This document shows, piece after piece, positions 6,960 to 14,672 of a stretch of 50,801 bases of DNA. The first letter of the stretch is position 1; every line of letters starts with the position of its first letter. The DNA is taken from the IMG/VR virus record IMGVR_UViG_3300017770_000020, positions 1 to 50,801 of that record; one strand, 5' to 3'. The stretch comes from a virus. The translations under genes and the position numbers were made by a program. Below the pieces are notes generated by a model that was not told where the DNA came from, made no database searches, and worked only from the letters and a program-made list of their open reading frames with translations.

Positions 6960-7274
6960 ATGGCAAGTATAATAGCAACTAGTATTGACCTTACTAAAAT
7001 ACCTAAAGATAAAATTATCAATGGTAAAAAAGGTAAATACCTACCAATTACTGTTACATTAAATGATGAATTAGATCAGTTCGGAAATAATGGTCCAGTT
7101 GTAGTACAGCAGACCAAAGAAGAACGTGAGGCTAAAACAGAAAAAGTTTACTTAGGTAATGTAAAAGTAGTTTGGACTAATGATCAAAATGTTGGTGTAG
7201 CCCCGAAAGACGGTCAACCAACTCCGGTAGCAGCTCCGGTTCCAGCTGCAGCAGATGACGATTTACCATTTTAA
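6960..7274 (+). CDS. single-stranded DNA-binding protein-like
   Basis: A 104-residue protein. I use ATG 6960 (MASIIATSIDLTKI), which follows the previous stop and an A/T leader. The body is beta-rich (GKYLPITVTLNDE, KVYLGNVKVVW), compatible with a small OB fold. A Pro/Ala linker leads to the acidic C-terminus DDDLPF, nearly identical to the DDDIPF tail by which bacterial SSBs bind their partners. It sits between recombination genes and the primase-helicase. I infer that it coats single-stranded DNA at the phage fork. The OB fold itself is not proven from sequence. Confidence 0.68.
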   Translation: MASIIATSIDLTKIPKDKIINGKKGKYLPITVTLNDELDQFGNNGPVVVQQTKEEREAKTEKVYLGNVKVVWTNDQNVGVAPKDGQPTPVAAPVPAAADDDLPF

Positions 7275-7287
7275 ATTAAATTAAATA

Positions 7288-9003
7288 ATGCAAGTAGAAA
7301 ACAGAGAGATTAATGGATTTTTGATTGACGATTTCAATCAACATAAGCTTGACGTGGGTAAGACACAGGGGATATGTCCTCTGTGTTCTCACGACAGGAA
7401 ACCTAAGAATCAGAAGCTTAAATGTGCTTCTTATGACTGGGAACGTGGTCTCGGTACTTGCCACAACTGTAATTCAACTTTTCAACTACACACTTACGAA
7501 CGTAAGGGAGCTAGCGAGCGTGAATACGTTAGACCTGTAGCACAACAACAGGTTGCTCCTAGTAGTAAAGTTGTGGAATGGTTTAAGTCTAGAGGAATAT
7601 CTCAGAGTACTTTGGAAGCATTAAATGTTACCGAAGGCTCTGAGTATATGCCTCAAACTGGTAAAACTGAGAATACAATTAAGTTCAATTACTACATGGG
7701 TAATCAACTTATAAATATTAAATACCGTGATGGACGTAAAAACTTTAAACTATATAAAGGTGCTGAAAAAGTATTCTACAATATAAACAGCATTGTAGGA
7801 CATGACACATGCGTTATAGTTGAAGGTGAAATAGACGTGTTATCACTTCATGAGGCAAATGTGCCTAATGTAATATCCGTACCAAACGGAGCAACATTAA
7901 ATCATAACAACTTAGATTATCTAGATAATTGTATAGATTATTTTGAAGATAAAACTAAAATAATTCTAGCGGTAGATGCAGACGAACCTGGTAATATGCT
8001 TAAACACGAGTTTATACGTAGGCTTGGTGCAGAGAACTGTTATATAGTAGATTTTGCAGACTGTAAAGATGCTAATGAATACTTAATCAAGCATGGTAAA
8101 GAAGCTTTATCAAATGCTATACACAGCTCGCAGCAAGTACCACTAGAAAATGTATCAACTCTTAAAACTGTAGAAAATGAGCTTAAAGACTTTGTTAAAA
8201 ATGGTTTCAAACCAGGGTTTCAAGTCGGATTACAAAACTTCGACAAGATATTCAGTACCTACACTGGTCAGTTTATTACTGTTACTGGTATACCTAGTAG
8301 CGGTAAGTCTGACTTTGTTGATCAAATGGTCGTAGGTTATAACCAAAACTATGGTTGGAAAACTGCCTTTGCAAGTCCTGAAAATCAACCGATATATTTA
8401 CACGCACACAAGCTTATGCGTAAGACTTGGGGCGACATGCCTAGTCGTGGAGATATAGGTGGTGAAAAATGGAAAAAAGTTGCTGATCACGTAAATGATA
8501 ATTACTTTTTTATCGATATGGATAAATATAGTTTAGAATCAGTATTACGTAAAGGCGCTGAGCTTGTTAAACGCAAGGGTATTAAATGCTTGGTAATTGA
8601 TCCTTATAATAAGGTTAGAGATACAAATGCTGTATCAGATGATGTTAACAGATATACTATGGATTATCTATCAAAGATAGAATCGTTCTGTAAAAAGTAT
8701 GACGTTCTAACGTTTATTGTTGCGCATCCAACTAAGATGATGAGAGATCAAAATGGTAAAATTGCAGAACCTACAATGTATAACATTAAAGGTGGTGGTG
8801 AGTGGTACGATGCTAGTTATCACGGCTTATTAGTTCACAGAGATTATGAGGCTAAAAATACTAAAGTCAAAGTATTAAAAGTTAAGTTTCAAAACCTAGG
8901 TGAAAACGGCGGTGAATCATTTTTTACATGGGAACCAAAGTCTGGTTCTTTTATACCACAAATAACAGATACAGTCAAAGACGATGGCCTTCCGTGGGAG
9001 TAA
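7288..9003 (+). CDS. bifunctional DNA primase-helicase (T7 gp4-like)
   Basis: A 571-residue replication protein. An N-terminal zinc finger has CPLC at 30-33 and CHNC at 58-61. A Toprim primase domain follows, with VEGEID at 178-183 and the metal-binding DAD at 230-232. The C-terminal RecA-like helicase of the DnaB/gp4 family has Walker A GIPSSGKS at 334-341, Walker B LVIDP at 435-439 and the sensor-like histidine in VAHPTK at 480-483. It would unwind DNA and make primers. A single two-domain enzyme is usual in T7-like and many marine podoviruses. The matching DNA polymerase is not visible in this window. Confidence 0.93.
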   Translation: MQVENREINGFLIDDFNQHKLDVGKTQGICPLCSHDRKPKNQKLKCASYDWERGLGTCHNCNSTFQLHTYERKGASEREYVRPVAQQQVAPSSKVVEWFKSRGISQSTLEALNVTEGSEYMPQTGKTENTIKFNYYMGNQLINIKYRDGRKNFKLYKGAEKVFYNINSIVGHDTCVIVEGEIDVLSLHEANVPNVISVPNGATLNHNNLDYLDNCIDYFEDKTKIILAVDADEPGNMLKHEFIRRLGAENCYIVDFADCKDANEYLIKHGKEALSNAIHSSQQVPLENVSTLKTVENELKDFVKNGFKPGFQVGLQNFDKIFSTYTGQFITVTGIPSSGKSDFVDQMVVGYNQNYGWKTAFASPENQPIYLHAHKLMRKTWGDMPSRGDIGGEKWKKVADHVNDNYFFIDMDKYSLESVLRKGAELVKRKGIKCLVIDPYNKVRDTNAVSDDVNRYTMDYLSKIESFCKKYDVLTFIVAHPTKMMRDQNGKIAEPTMYNIKGGGEWYDASYHGLLVHRDYEAKNTKVKVLKVKFQNLGENGGESFFTWEPKSGSFIPQITDTVKDDGLPWE

Positions 9004-9250
9004 AAAGAAAGGAGCTGGTATGGGGCTTTATGTTCCAACAAAAGAAGAAGAAATAGCCTATAGATGGTGTGTAAGAAATAATATAAAAATATCACCGTGG
9101 GCAAGAGATCTTCAATCTTGGTACATAAGTGTTATTATCGGTAACGGTAAAAACAACGTAAGTCCTCAGTATTACGAAAGAGTAGAGATATGGGAGAAGA
9201 TGTATGAATTTTATAAATACTATTATAATAAATATGAGAAAAAGATTTAA
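8984..9250 (+). CDS. conserved hypothetical phage protein
   Basis: An 88-residue basic protein, MAFRGSKKKGAGMGLYVPT onward, ending in a tyrosine- and lysine-rich stretch (EFYKYYYNKYEKKI). The block YVPTKEEEIAYRWC is one I recall in uncharacterised phage proteins next to replication genes. The start overlaps the helicase gene by 20 nt. An alternative ATG at 9020 is preceded by AAAGGAG, a rare Shine-Dalgarno-like sequence in this genome. I keep the longer form because the GSKKKGAG lead-in seems part of the family. Function unknown. Confidence 0.6.
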   Translation: MAFRGSKKKGAGMGLYVPTKEEEIAYRWCVRNNIKISPWARDLQSWYISVIIGNGKNNVSPQYYERVEIWEKMYEFYKYYYNKYEKKI

Positions 9251-9875
9251 AAACGCTAATGAAGCTTATGAAGCTGTTCTTGATGAAATTATACAAAAGG
9301 GTATAGACTTTGACAATACAAAAGCTATATTTAATTGTGGGTTTTATATAGATAATCCTAGTCAAAAGCATATTACAAATGCTCAAAGAGACTGGAGTCA
9401 AAAATACGCAGCAGCAGAATGGGCTTGGTATTTGTTCGGTGATCCTAGTATAGACAAGCTAGGTGACTTGTACGGTAAAATACCTCCAATATGGGAAAAG
9501 ATGGCTGATAGCAAAAGAAATGTAAATAGTAATTATGGTTATCAATGGCAACGTAACAATCAAATAGATTATGTTGTTGCTAAGCTAAGAGATAACCCAA
9601 ACACTAGACATGCGGCAATAAGTATATATGACTGTAAAGAGCACGATAAATATCACAATGATACACCTTGTACTTATGCAGTTCAATTTACAATAATTAA
9701 TAATAAACTATGTATGTCAGTTTACATGCGTTCTAATGACATCTGGTACGGTTTCTGTAACGATCAATATCAATTTGCATCATTACAGGAAATGATTGCA
9801 GACAGACTGTCTATTGAGACCGGATGGTATTATCATCACGCGCACAACATGCATTTATACAATAATAAACTATGA
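9234..9875 (+). CDS. thymidylate-synthase-fold enzyme, predicted dCMP 5-hydroxymethylase
   Basis: A 213-residue protein of the thymidylate synthase fold, numbered from ATG 9234, which follows the leader TAATAAAT (an in-frame ATG at 9204 overlaps the upstream gene more). The catalytic cysteine is C146 in DTPCTYAVQF. The nucleotide-binding blocks are SNYGYQW (99-105), NPNTRHA (121-127) and MRSNDIWYGFCND (165-177). At the place where thymidylate synthases have the asparagine that reads uracil, this protein has Asp177. T4 gp42 makes the same change to bind cytosine, and T4 also has the MRSND...GF.ND pattern. I infer 5-hydroxymethyl-dCMP synthesis, and hence possible modified cytosine in phage DNA. 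A dUMP-type activity is the alternative. Confidence 0.75.
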   Translation: MRKRFKNANEAYEAVLDEIIQKGIDFDNTKAIFNCGFYIDNPSQKHITNAQRDWSQKYAAAEWAWYLFGDPSIDKLGDLYGKIPPIWEKMADSKRNVNSNYGYQWQRNNQIDYVVAKLRDNPNTRHAAISIYDCKEHDKYHNDTPCTYAVQFTIINNKLCMSVYMRSNDIWYGFCNDQYQFASLQEMIADRLSIETGWYYHHAHNMHLYNNKL

Positions 9876-10714
9876 CATATTATTTATATCATATTCCTGG
9901 TAAAAAAATAGGTGTTACCTGTGATCTTAATAACCGGGTCACAAAGCAACAAGGTTACGCCCCTGATGAATATGAAATATTAGAACACTCAGAAGATATA
10001 GATTTTATATCATCTTTAGAGCTTGAGTTGCAAAGAGAATATGGTTACCGTGTAGACATGGTACCTTATAAAAACCTTAAACCAAAAAATAAAATGAAAA
10101 TAAATATAACTGAACAAACCACAACGTTCCCAGTGCCCGTTAATAAACTAAAGGGTAGACTGATGGATAACATTGGTATGACTTGGGAAACCGAGCACGG
10201 TAGTTGTATAATAACTGCTAAGTCCATAAATTGGATTATGGAAAACGTTAAAACATCTATGTATAATAATGATAGATCATATGTATACAATAAAGCTTTT
10301 GCTAGATGGTTTGACAACAACAATGCTTACGAAACAAAAACAGGCGGTTTAGCACCTACAGGTCCAAGATCAATGGATGCTTATTCTCCTCAGAAAAAAT
10401 ACAGTCACCAACGAACATTAAAAATGTTTGATGATATAAGAGACTGGGCTAAAACTAGAGGATTATACGATAAAGGAAACTCACATACACAGTACGTTAA
10501 GCTACAAGAAGAGGCTGGAGAACTAGCTAAAGCATTACTAGATAACGATGGTATAGAAATCTTAGATGCTATTGGTGATATAGTTGTTGTATTAACAAAC
10601 CTAGCACATCTAGAAGGCTTTACAATCGAACAGTGTATTGAATCAGCTTATGACGAGATAAGTGATCGTACAGGTAAAATGATTAACGGAACGTTTGTTA
10701 AAGATGCAAATTAA
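9872..10714 (+). CDS. fusion: GIY-YIG-like N-terminal domain plus MazG-type pyrophosphohydrolase
   Basis: A 280-residue protein of at least two parts. Residues 1-70 (YYLYHIPGKKIGVTCDLNNR, then ELELQREYGYRVD) resemble a small GIY-YIG-like domain, though clear catalytic residues are not all present. The middle is of unknown fold, with a GGLAPTGPRS loop. Residues from about 205 form a MazG-type all-alpha NTP pyrophosphohydrolase, with EEAGE at 213-217 and EILDAIGD at 229-236, the E-E-x-x-E and E-x-x-D metal-binding pattern. MazG enzymes hydrolyse nucleoside triphosphates. Next to the predicted dCMP hydroxymethylase it could remove dCTP or dUTP. The gene starts in an ATGA overlap with it. Confidence 0.7.
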   Translation: MTYYLYHIPGKKIGVTCDLNNRVTKQQGYAPDEYEILEHSEDIDFISSLELELQREYGYRVDMVPYKNLKPKNKMKINITEQTTTFPVPVNKLKGRLMDNIGMTWETEHGSCIITAKSINWIMENVKTSMYNNDRSYVYNKAFARWFDNNNAYETKTGGLAPTGPRSMDAYSPQKKYSHQRTLKMFDDIRDWAKTRGLYDKGNSHTQYVKLQEEAGELAKALLDNDGIEILDAIGDIVVVLTNLAHLEGFTIEQCIESAYDEISDRTGKMINGTFVKDAN

Positions 10715-10970
10715 AACTACCGATAAGATAGTACAACAAGTACTAAGGAAGATGGACGAACGTAGTCTTGTGGGTCAAAAGAAATACGGCTCAACAATGC
10801 AAGATGAAATAGATACAGGTAAAAAAGACTTACACGCTTTTTTAACTGATGTTCAAGAAGAGATCATGGATGCTTTGCTATACATACAAGCAGCTAAACA
10901 CTGCTTACAACAAGAAGTAGAAGAGTCTATGCTCAAACAAATCAATGTTGATGATGAGGAAGAACTATAA
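10704..10970 (+). CDS. small MazG-superfamily-like phage protein
   Basis: An 88-residue protein; I use ATG 10704 (MQIKTTDKIVQQVLR), 11 nt inside the previous gene. The blocks RSLVGQKKYGSTM and LTDVQEEIMDALLYIQAAKH fit a widespread family of phage helical proteins in which EExxDALLY resembles one half of the MazG metal site. Dimeric or tetrameric assembly would be needed to complete an active site. It directly follows the MazG fusion, so the two may act together on nucleotides. Substrate unknown. Confidence 0.55.
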   Translation: MQIKTTDKIVQQVLRKMDERSLVGQKKYGSTMQDEIDTGKKDLHAFLTDVQEEIMDALLYIQAAKHCLQQEVEESMLKQINVDDEEEL

Positions 10971-11409
10971 AAGAAAAAAAGGGAAAGGTCCTGTCAGGAG
11001 TAAAAAAACTACTCTTGACGGGATAACCTTTGCTTCTGGTTTAGAAAAATATATGTATCAAGCTCTTAAAAAAGCTAAGATACACGCGTTATACGAAGGT
11101 CAAACCTTTGAGCTTGTAGAATCATTTGACTTTCCGTTTGAATCATACGAAAGATGTGGTAATGGAAAAGGAGAATATAAGAACAGAGGTAATAAGAAGA
11201 TATTAAACATGAAATACACGCCGGATTTTGTGGGTAAGGGTTGGATTATAGAGTGTAAAGGTAGAGCTAACGAATCATTTCCATTACGTTGGAAAATATT
11301 TAAAAAGCTTATCGCCGAAAGAAGATTAGGCCCCTTTACATTATACAAACCACAAAACCACAAAGAGTGTGACAAAACTGTAGAATTAATATTAAAACAA
11401 AATGGCTAA
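10945..11409 (+). CDS. PD-(D/E)XK endonuclease (DUF1064/Holliday-junction nuclease-like)
   Basis: A 154-residue basic protein. Candidate ATGs at 10945, 10951 and 10954 differ by three residues at most. The N-terminus is lysine-rich (RKNYKRKKGKGP), followed by SGLEKYMYQALKKA. The nuclease core is KYTPDFVGKGWIIECKGRAN, with PD, then E-x-K, the PD-(D/E)XK signature. Similar small phage nucleases include T7 endonuclease I-like and DUF1064 proteins that cut branched or recombining DNA. It overlaps both neighbours. I infer a role in debranching replicated DNA or degrading host DNA. Confidence 0.68.
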   Translation: MLMMRKNYKRKKGKGPVRSKKTTLDGITFASGLEKYMYQALKKAKIHALYEGQTFELVESFDFPFESYERCGNGKGEYKNRGNKKILNMKYTPDFVGKGWIIECKGRANESFPLRWKIFKKLIAERRLGPFTLYKPQNHKECDKTVELILKQNG

Positions 11410-11533
11410 AGTAATAACAAGTATTTATAAAAAGGTCACTAAAAAAAGACCAGGTGTTCATGCTAAAACTAAAACATCTAGAAGTAAGGGTAGTAAAAAT
11501 TATGTTAAATTATATAAAGGACAAGGAAGATGA
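11402..11533 (+). CDS. tiny Lys/Arg-rich protein (43 aa)
   Basis: ATG 11402 overlaps the end of the nuclease gene and opens a 43-codon frame ending in GQGR. It contains RPGVHAKTKTSRSKGSKNY, a highly basic repeat-poor stretch. I recall similar RPGVHAKTKTS peptides in many marine phage genomes, where they have no assigned role. Strong positive charge suggests nucleic-acid binding. It overlaps the next tiny gene by 4 nt (ATGA), supporting translation. Confidence 0.58.
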   Translation: MAKVITSIYKKVTKKRPGVHAKTKTSRSKGSKNYVKLYKGQGR

Positions 11534-11670
11534 AATCATGGGAAATTAATATTGGCTTAGTGCCAGGCATATTGTTTGGTATCAGACATTATGAAAACGT
11601 ACAAGATGAAAAAGTAGATTATGTATTATACTTAGGCTGCTTTGATATTTGTTACACAACATACTATTAA
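11530..11670 (+). CDS. tiny hypothetical protein (46 aa)
   Basis: The ATG overlaps the previous TGA. The 46-residue product, MKSWEINIGLVPGILFGIRH onward, has a weakly hydrophobic N-terminal half (IGLVPGILFGI) and an aromatic-rich C-terminus with two cysteines. It is 3 nt upstream of nrdB. It could be a small membrane-associated peptide, but the segment is short. No family recognised. Confidence 0.5.
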   Translation: MKSWEINIGLVPGILFGIRHYENVQDEKVDYVLYLGCFDICYTTYY

Positions 11671-11673
11671 AAA

Positions 11674-12633
11674 ATGGGACTATTTGATGAAAGAATACCG
11701 TACAAACCTTTTGAGTACCCTGAGTATTATACTGAGGGTTGGTTAAAACAAGCTCAAGCATTTTGGTTACACACTGAAATACCTATGTCAGGTGACGTGA
11801 AAGACTGGAATGAACAATTAACAAAGTCTGAAAAAAACCTAGTGGGTAATATACTGCTGGGTTTTGCTCAGACTGAATGTGCAGTAAGTGATTATTGGAC
11901 ACAAAAAGTTGTAGCGTGGTTTCCAAAACACGAGATACAACAAATGGCTATGATGTTTGGTTCGCAAGAAACAATACATGCTGTAGCTTATAGTTATTTA
12001 AATGAAACTTTAGGTTTAGAAAACTTTGAGGCTTTTTTACAAGATGAAGCAACTATGGAACGCTTTGACAACCTTGTAGGTTACGAAGGAAATGATAAAA
12101 AAGAAATAGCTAAAAGTTTAGCTGTGTTTTCTGCGTTTGCAGAAGGTGTTTCTTTGTATTCTGCTTTTGCAGTATTGTACTCGTTTCAATTACGTAACTT
12201 ACTCAAAGGTATTGGACAACAAATGAAATGGTCTGTAAGAGATGAATCTTTACACAGTAAAATGGGTTGTCAGTTATTTAGACATATGTGTGAAGAGGAT
12301 AAAGACCTTTTGTCAGAGTGTGAAGACTCAATAAAAGATGCTGCTAAAGCTATGCATGATGCTGAAATGAAATATATAGATAAGATGTTTGAAATGGGTG
12401 ATATAGAAAACCTAAAAGCAGAAGATCTTAAAAACTTTATAAAGAAAAGACTTAACGAAAAGTTAGTTGAATTAGGTTATAAAGGTATATTTAAATATGA
12501 TGAAGCATCATCTGAAAATCTAGACTGGTTCTATCATTTAACTGGAGGACATACTCATACAGATTTCTTTGCAATAAGATCTACTGATTACAGTAAGGCA
12601 AATGAAGGTGAAGATTTTGAAGACGTTTGGTAA
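11674..12633 (+). CDS. nrdB: class I ribonucleotide reductase small (radical) subunit
   Basis: A 319-residue ferritin-fold protein that holds the diiron-tyrosyl radical cofactor used to make deoxyribonucleotides. Predicted metal ligands are E68 (TEC), E99 and H102 (QETIH), E157 (AEGVSL), and E191 and H194 (RDESLH). The radical tyrosine is Y106, four residues after H102, in the position of Y122 of E. coli NrdB. The C-terminus (GEDFEDVW) looks like the flexible tail that docks into the large subunit. It would work with NrdA encoded just downstream to supply dNTPs for phage DNA. The first ligand is Glu rather than the Asp of E. coli. Confidence 0.95.
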   Translation: MGLFDERIPYKPFEYPEYYTEGWLKQAQAFWLHTEIPMSGDVKDWNEQLTKSEKNLVGNILLGFAQTECAVSDYWTQKVVAWFPKHEIQQMAMMFGSQETIHAVAYSYLNETLGLENFEAFLQDEATMERFDNLVGYEGNDKKEIAKSLAVFSAFAEGVSLYSAFAVLYSFQLRNLLKGIGQQMKWSVRDESLHSKMGCQLFRHMCEEDKDLLSECEDSIKDAAKAMHDAEMKYIDKMFEMGDIENLKAEDLKNFIKKRLNEKLVELGYKGIFKYDEASSENLDWFYHLTGGHTHTDFFAIRSTDYSKANEGEDFEDVW

Positions 12634-12893
12634 TGGGTTGGAAATGGAGATTAAAAAAGTTTTTAGTTGAAAGAAAACAAAAGCTTAACGCAATGGAAAG
12701 AATGGCTACCCGTATTGGATATATGGGTGCCGGCTTTCTCGTTGCTGGACAATGGACTTTAGAACCAAAGTTGTTTATAATAGGTTTTATCTGTGTTATA
12801 ATACAGGTATCATTTCGTAAACAATGGAATTTAGTAGCTTTAAACTTTAATGGTTTAGTAGCTTGGGTTAAACATTTAATAACAAATATATAA
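12633..12893 (+). CDS. two-helix membrane protein between nrdB and nrdA
   Basis: An 86-residue protein; the ATG at 12633 overlaps the nrdB stop (TAATG). A basic N-terminus (GWKWRLKKFLVERKQKLNAM) precedes two hydrophobic segments, IGYMGAGFLVAGQWTL and KLFIIGFICVIIQVSF, separated by a short loop. It is predicted to be an inner-membrane hairpin. The next gene, nrdA, starts 1 nt later. The location inside the reductase operon is notable, but I see no link to the enzyme. A small holin-like role is possible but speculative. Confidence 0.6.
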   Translation: MGWKWRLKKFLVERKQKLNAMERMATRIGYMGAGFLVAGQWTLEPKLFIIGFICVIIQVSFRKQWNLVALNFNGLVAWVKHLITNI

Positions 12894-12894
12894 T

Positions 12895-14616
12895 ATGTGG
12901 AGTAACAGATGGAAGAAAGGCATAGACTATCCTGACTGGGCTGAGTCTGATGTTTATAAAAAAACAATACAAGGTGGTTATTTACTATATGATGAAACAC
13001 CTAAAGAAGCTTATCAACGTGTAGCTAAAACAGTTGCAATGAGATTAGAACGTCCAGAGATGGCTGAAACATTTTTTGATTACATTTGGAAAGGCTGGTT
13101 GTGTCTAGCGTCTCCTGTGTTGTCTAATACTGGTACTGATCGAGGTTTACCGATTAGTTGCTTTGGTATCGATGTTGCAGATAGTATAATTGATATAGGA
13201 CAGAAAAATTTAGAGATGATGCTACTCGCTAAACACGGCGGTGGAGTTGGTATCGGTGTAAATCAAATTAGACCCGCCGGAGCTAAAATAACAGGTAATG
13301 GAACAAGTGATGGCGTTGTGCCTTTTTGTAAAATATACGACTCAACTATACTTGCCACTAATCAAGGATCTGTCAGACGAGGAGCTGCATCGGTTAATAT
13401 TAACATTGAACACTCCGATTTTGAAGAGTGGCTCGAAATACGTGAACCCAAAGGAGACATCAACCGTCAATCGCTCAACCTGCATCAATGTGCTGTTGTC
13501 GGCGATAAGTTCATGCGAAAGCTTAGAGACGGAGATAAAGTTGCTAGAAGACGTTGGGGAAAACTACTTCAAAAGCGTAAAGCTACTGGAGAACCATATA
13601 TCCTTTTTAAGGGAAATACAAATAAGAATAACCCCGCTGCATACAAAGATAACGCGTTAAAAGTTCACATGACAAACATCTGTAGTGAAATAACACTACA
13701 CACAGATGAGAACCATAGCTTTGTATGTTGTTTATCTAGTTTAAATTTATCTAAATATAAAGAGTGGAAAAACAGTAATCTTATATATGATAGTATATGG
13801 TTTTTGGATGGGGTTTTAGAAGAGTTTATACAGAAAGCTAAAAATAGAAGAGGATTTGAAAACGCTATTCGATCTGCTGAAAAGGGTAGAGCGTTAGGAC
13901 TAGGTGTAGTCGGATGGCATACTTATTTACAACAAAAGGGTTTACCTTTTGAAGGATTATTATCACAATATGAAACAAGAAGAATATTTTCACAAATCAA
14001 AATTGAATCAGAAAGAGCGTCTATGGCTTTGGCTGAAACGTTCGGTGAACCACTTTGGTGCGTTGGCACGGGATTTAGGAACACACATCTCAGAGCTATT
14101 GCTCCTACTGTTAGTAATAGTAAGTTATCTGGGAATATTAGTCCTGGAATCGAGCCTTGGGCTGCTAATGTTTTTACAGACCAGTCTGCTAAAGGTACGT
14201 TCATACGTAAGAACCCTACGTTAGAAAAAGTATTAAACGATAACAACTTAAACAACAAAAAAATATGGGATCAAATATTGAAAGACGGAGGATCAATACA
14301 AGGCGTCAAAGCATTAGAGAAAATTACATTGGGAGATCACGACATACCAATCAAAGAGGTTTTCAAAACCTTCAAGGAAATAAATCAACTAGATTTAATT
14401 AATCAAGCTGGTATACGACAACAGTATATAGATCAGAGTGTTAGTTTGAATTTAGCATTTCCATCTGAGGCAGAACCTAAGTTTATAAACAAGGTTCATT
14501 TAGATGCTTGGAAGAAAGGTATAAAAACCTTATATTACATGAGGACAGAATCAGTCCTTCGTGGAGACATCGCGGCTAATGCAACCGATGAAGGCTGCAT
14601 GAGCTGTGATGGATAA
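12895..14616 (+). CDS. nrdA: class I ribonucleotide reductase large (catalytic) subunit, short form
   Basis: A 573-residue catalytic subunit that reduces ribonucleoside diphosphates. Active-site residues are C89 (ISCFG), the N261-C263-E265 set in NICSE, and C278/C279 in FVCCLSSLNL. The C-terminal CMSC (568-571) is the shuttle pair that passes electrons from thioredoxin or glutaredoxin. The protein is much shorter than the roughly 760 residues of E. coli NrdA and starts directly at WSNRWKKGIDYPDW, so the N-terminal ATP-cone that mediates dATP inhibition is absent. A reductase lacking this control suits a phage that needs continuous dNTP supply. It is the last gene of the + strand arm. Confidence 0.95.
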   Translation: MWSNRWKKGIDYPDWAESDVYKKTIQGGYLLYDETPKEAYQRVAKTVAMRLERPEMAETFFDYIWKGWLCLASPVLSNTGTDRGLPISCFGIDVADSIIDIGQKNLEMMLLAKHGGGVGIGVNQIRPAGAKITGNGTSDGVVPFCKIYDSTILATNQGSVRRGAASVNINIEHSDFEEWLEIREPKGDINRQSLNLHQCAVVGDKFMRKLRDGDKVARRRWGKLLQKRKATGEPYILFKGNTNKNNPAAYKDNALKVHMTNICSEITLHTDENHSFVCCLSSLNLSKYKEWKNSNLIYDSIWFLDGVLEEFIQKAKNRRGFENAIRSAEKGRALGLGVVGWHTYLQQKGLPFEGLLSQYETRRIFSQIKIESERASMALAETFGEPLWCVGTGFRNTHLRAIAPTVSNSKLSGNISPGIEPWAANVFTDQSAKGTFIRKNPTLEKVLNDNNLNNKKIWDQILKDGGSIQGVKALEKITLGDHDIPIKEVFKTFKEINQLDLINQAGIRQQYIDQSVSLNLAFPSEAEPKFINKVHLDAWKKGIKTLYYMRTESVLRGDIAANATDEGCMSCDG

Positions 14617-14642
14617 TTTAGTTTGTTTGTTTGTTAAAGAAG

Positions 14643-14672
14643 GGGAGATCGTGATTGATCTCCCTTTTTTTT
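14643..14672 (+). terminator. strong intrinsic terminator at the convergent arm junction
   Basis: GGGAGATC (14643-14650) and GATCTCCC (14657-14664) pair perfectly over 8 bp around the loop GTGATT, followed by eight T residues (14665-14672). It lies 26 nt after the nrdA stop and ends on the stop codon of the fibre gene on the opposite strand. It terminates the rightward left-arm transcript. In the reverse direction the stem is followed by CCTTCTTT, a poorer tract, so it works less well for leftward transcription. Confidence 0.88.

Noticed and set aside
9234-9875. Plain thymidylate synthase
   Set aside because: Fold and catalytic Cys agree, but the Asp at the base-reading position and the T4-gp42-like pattern argue against a standard dUMP enzyme.
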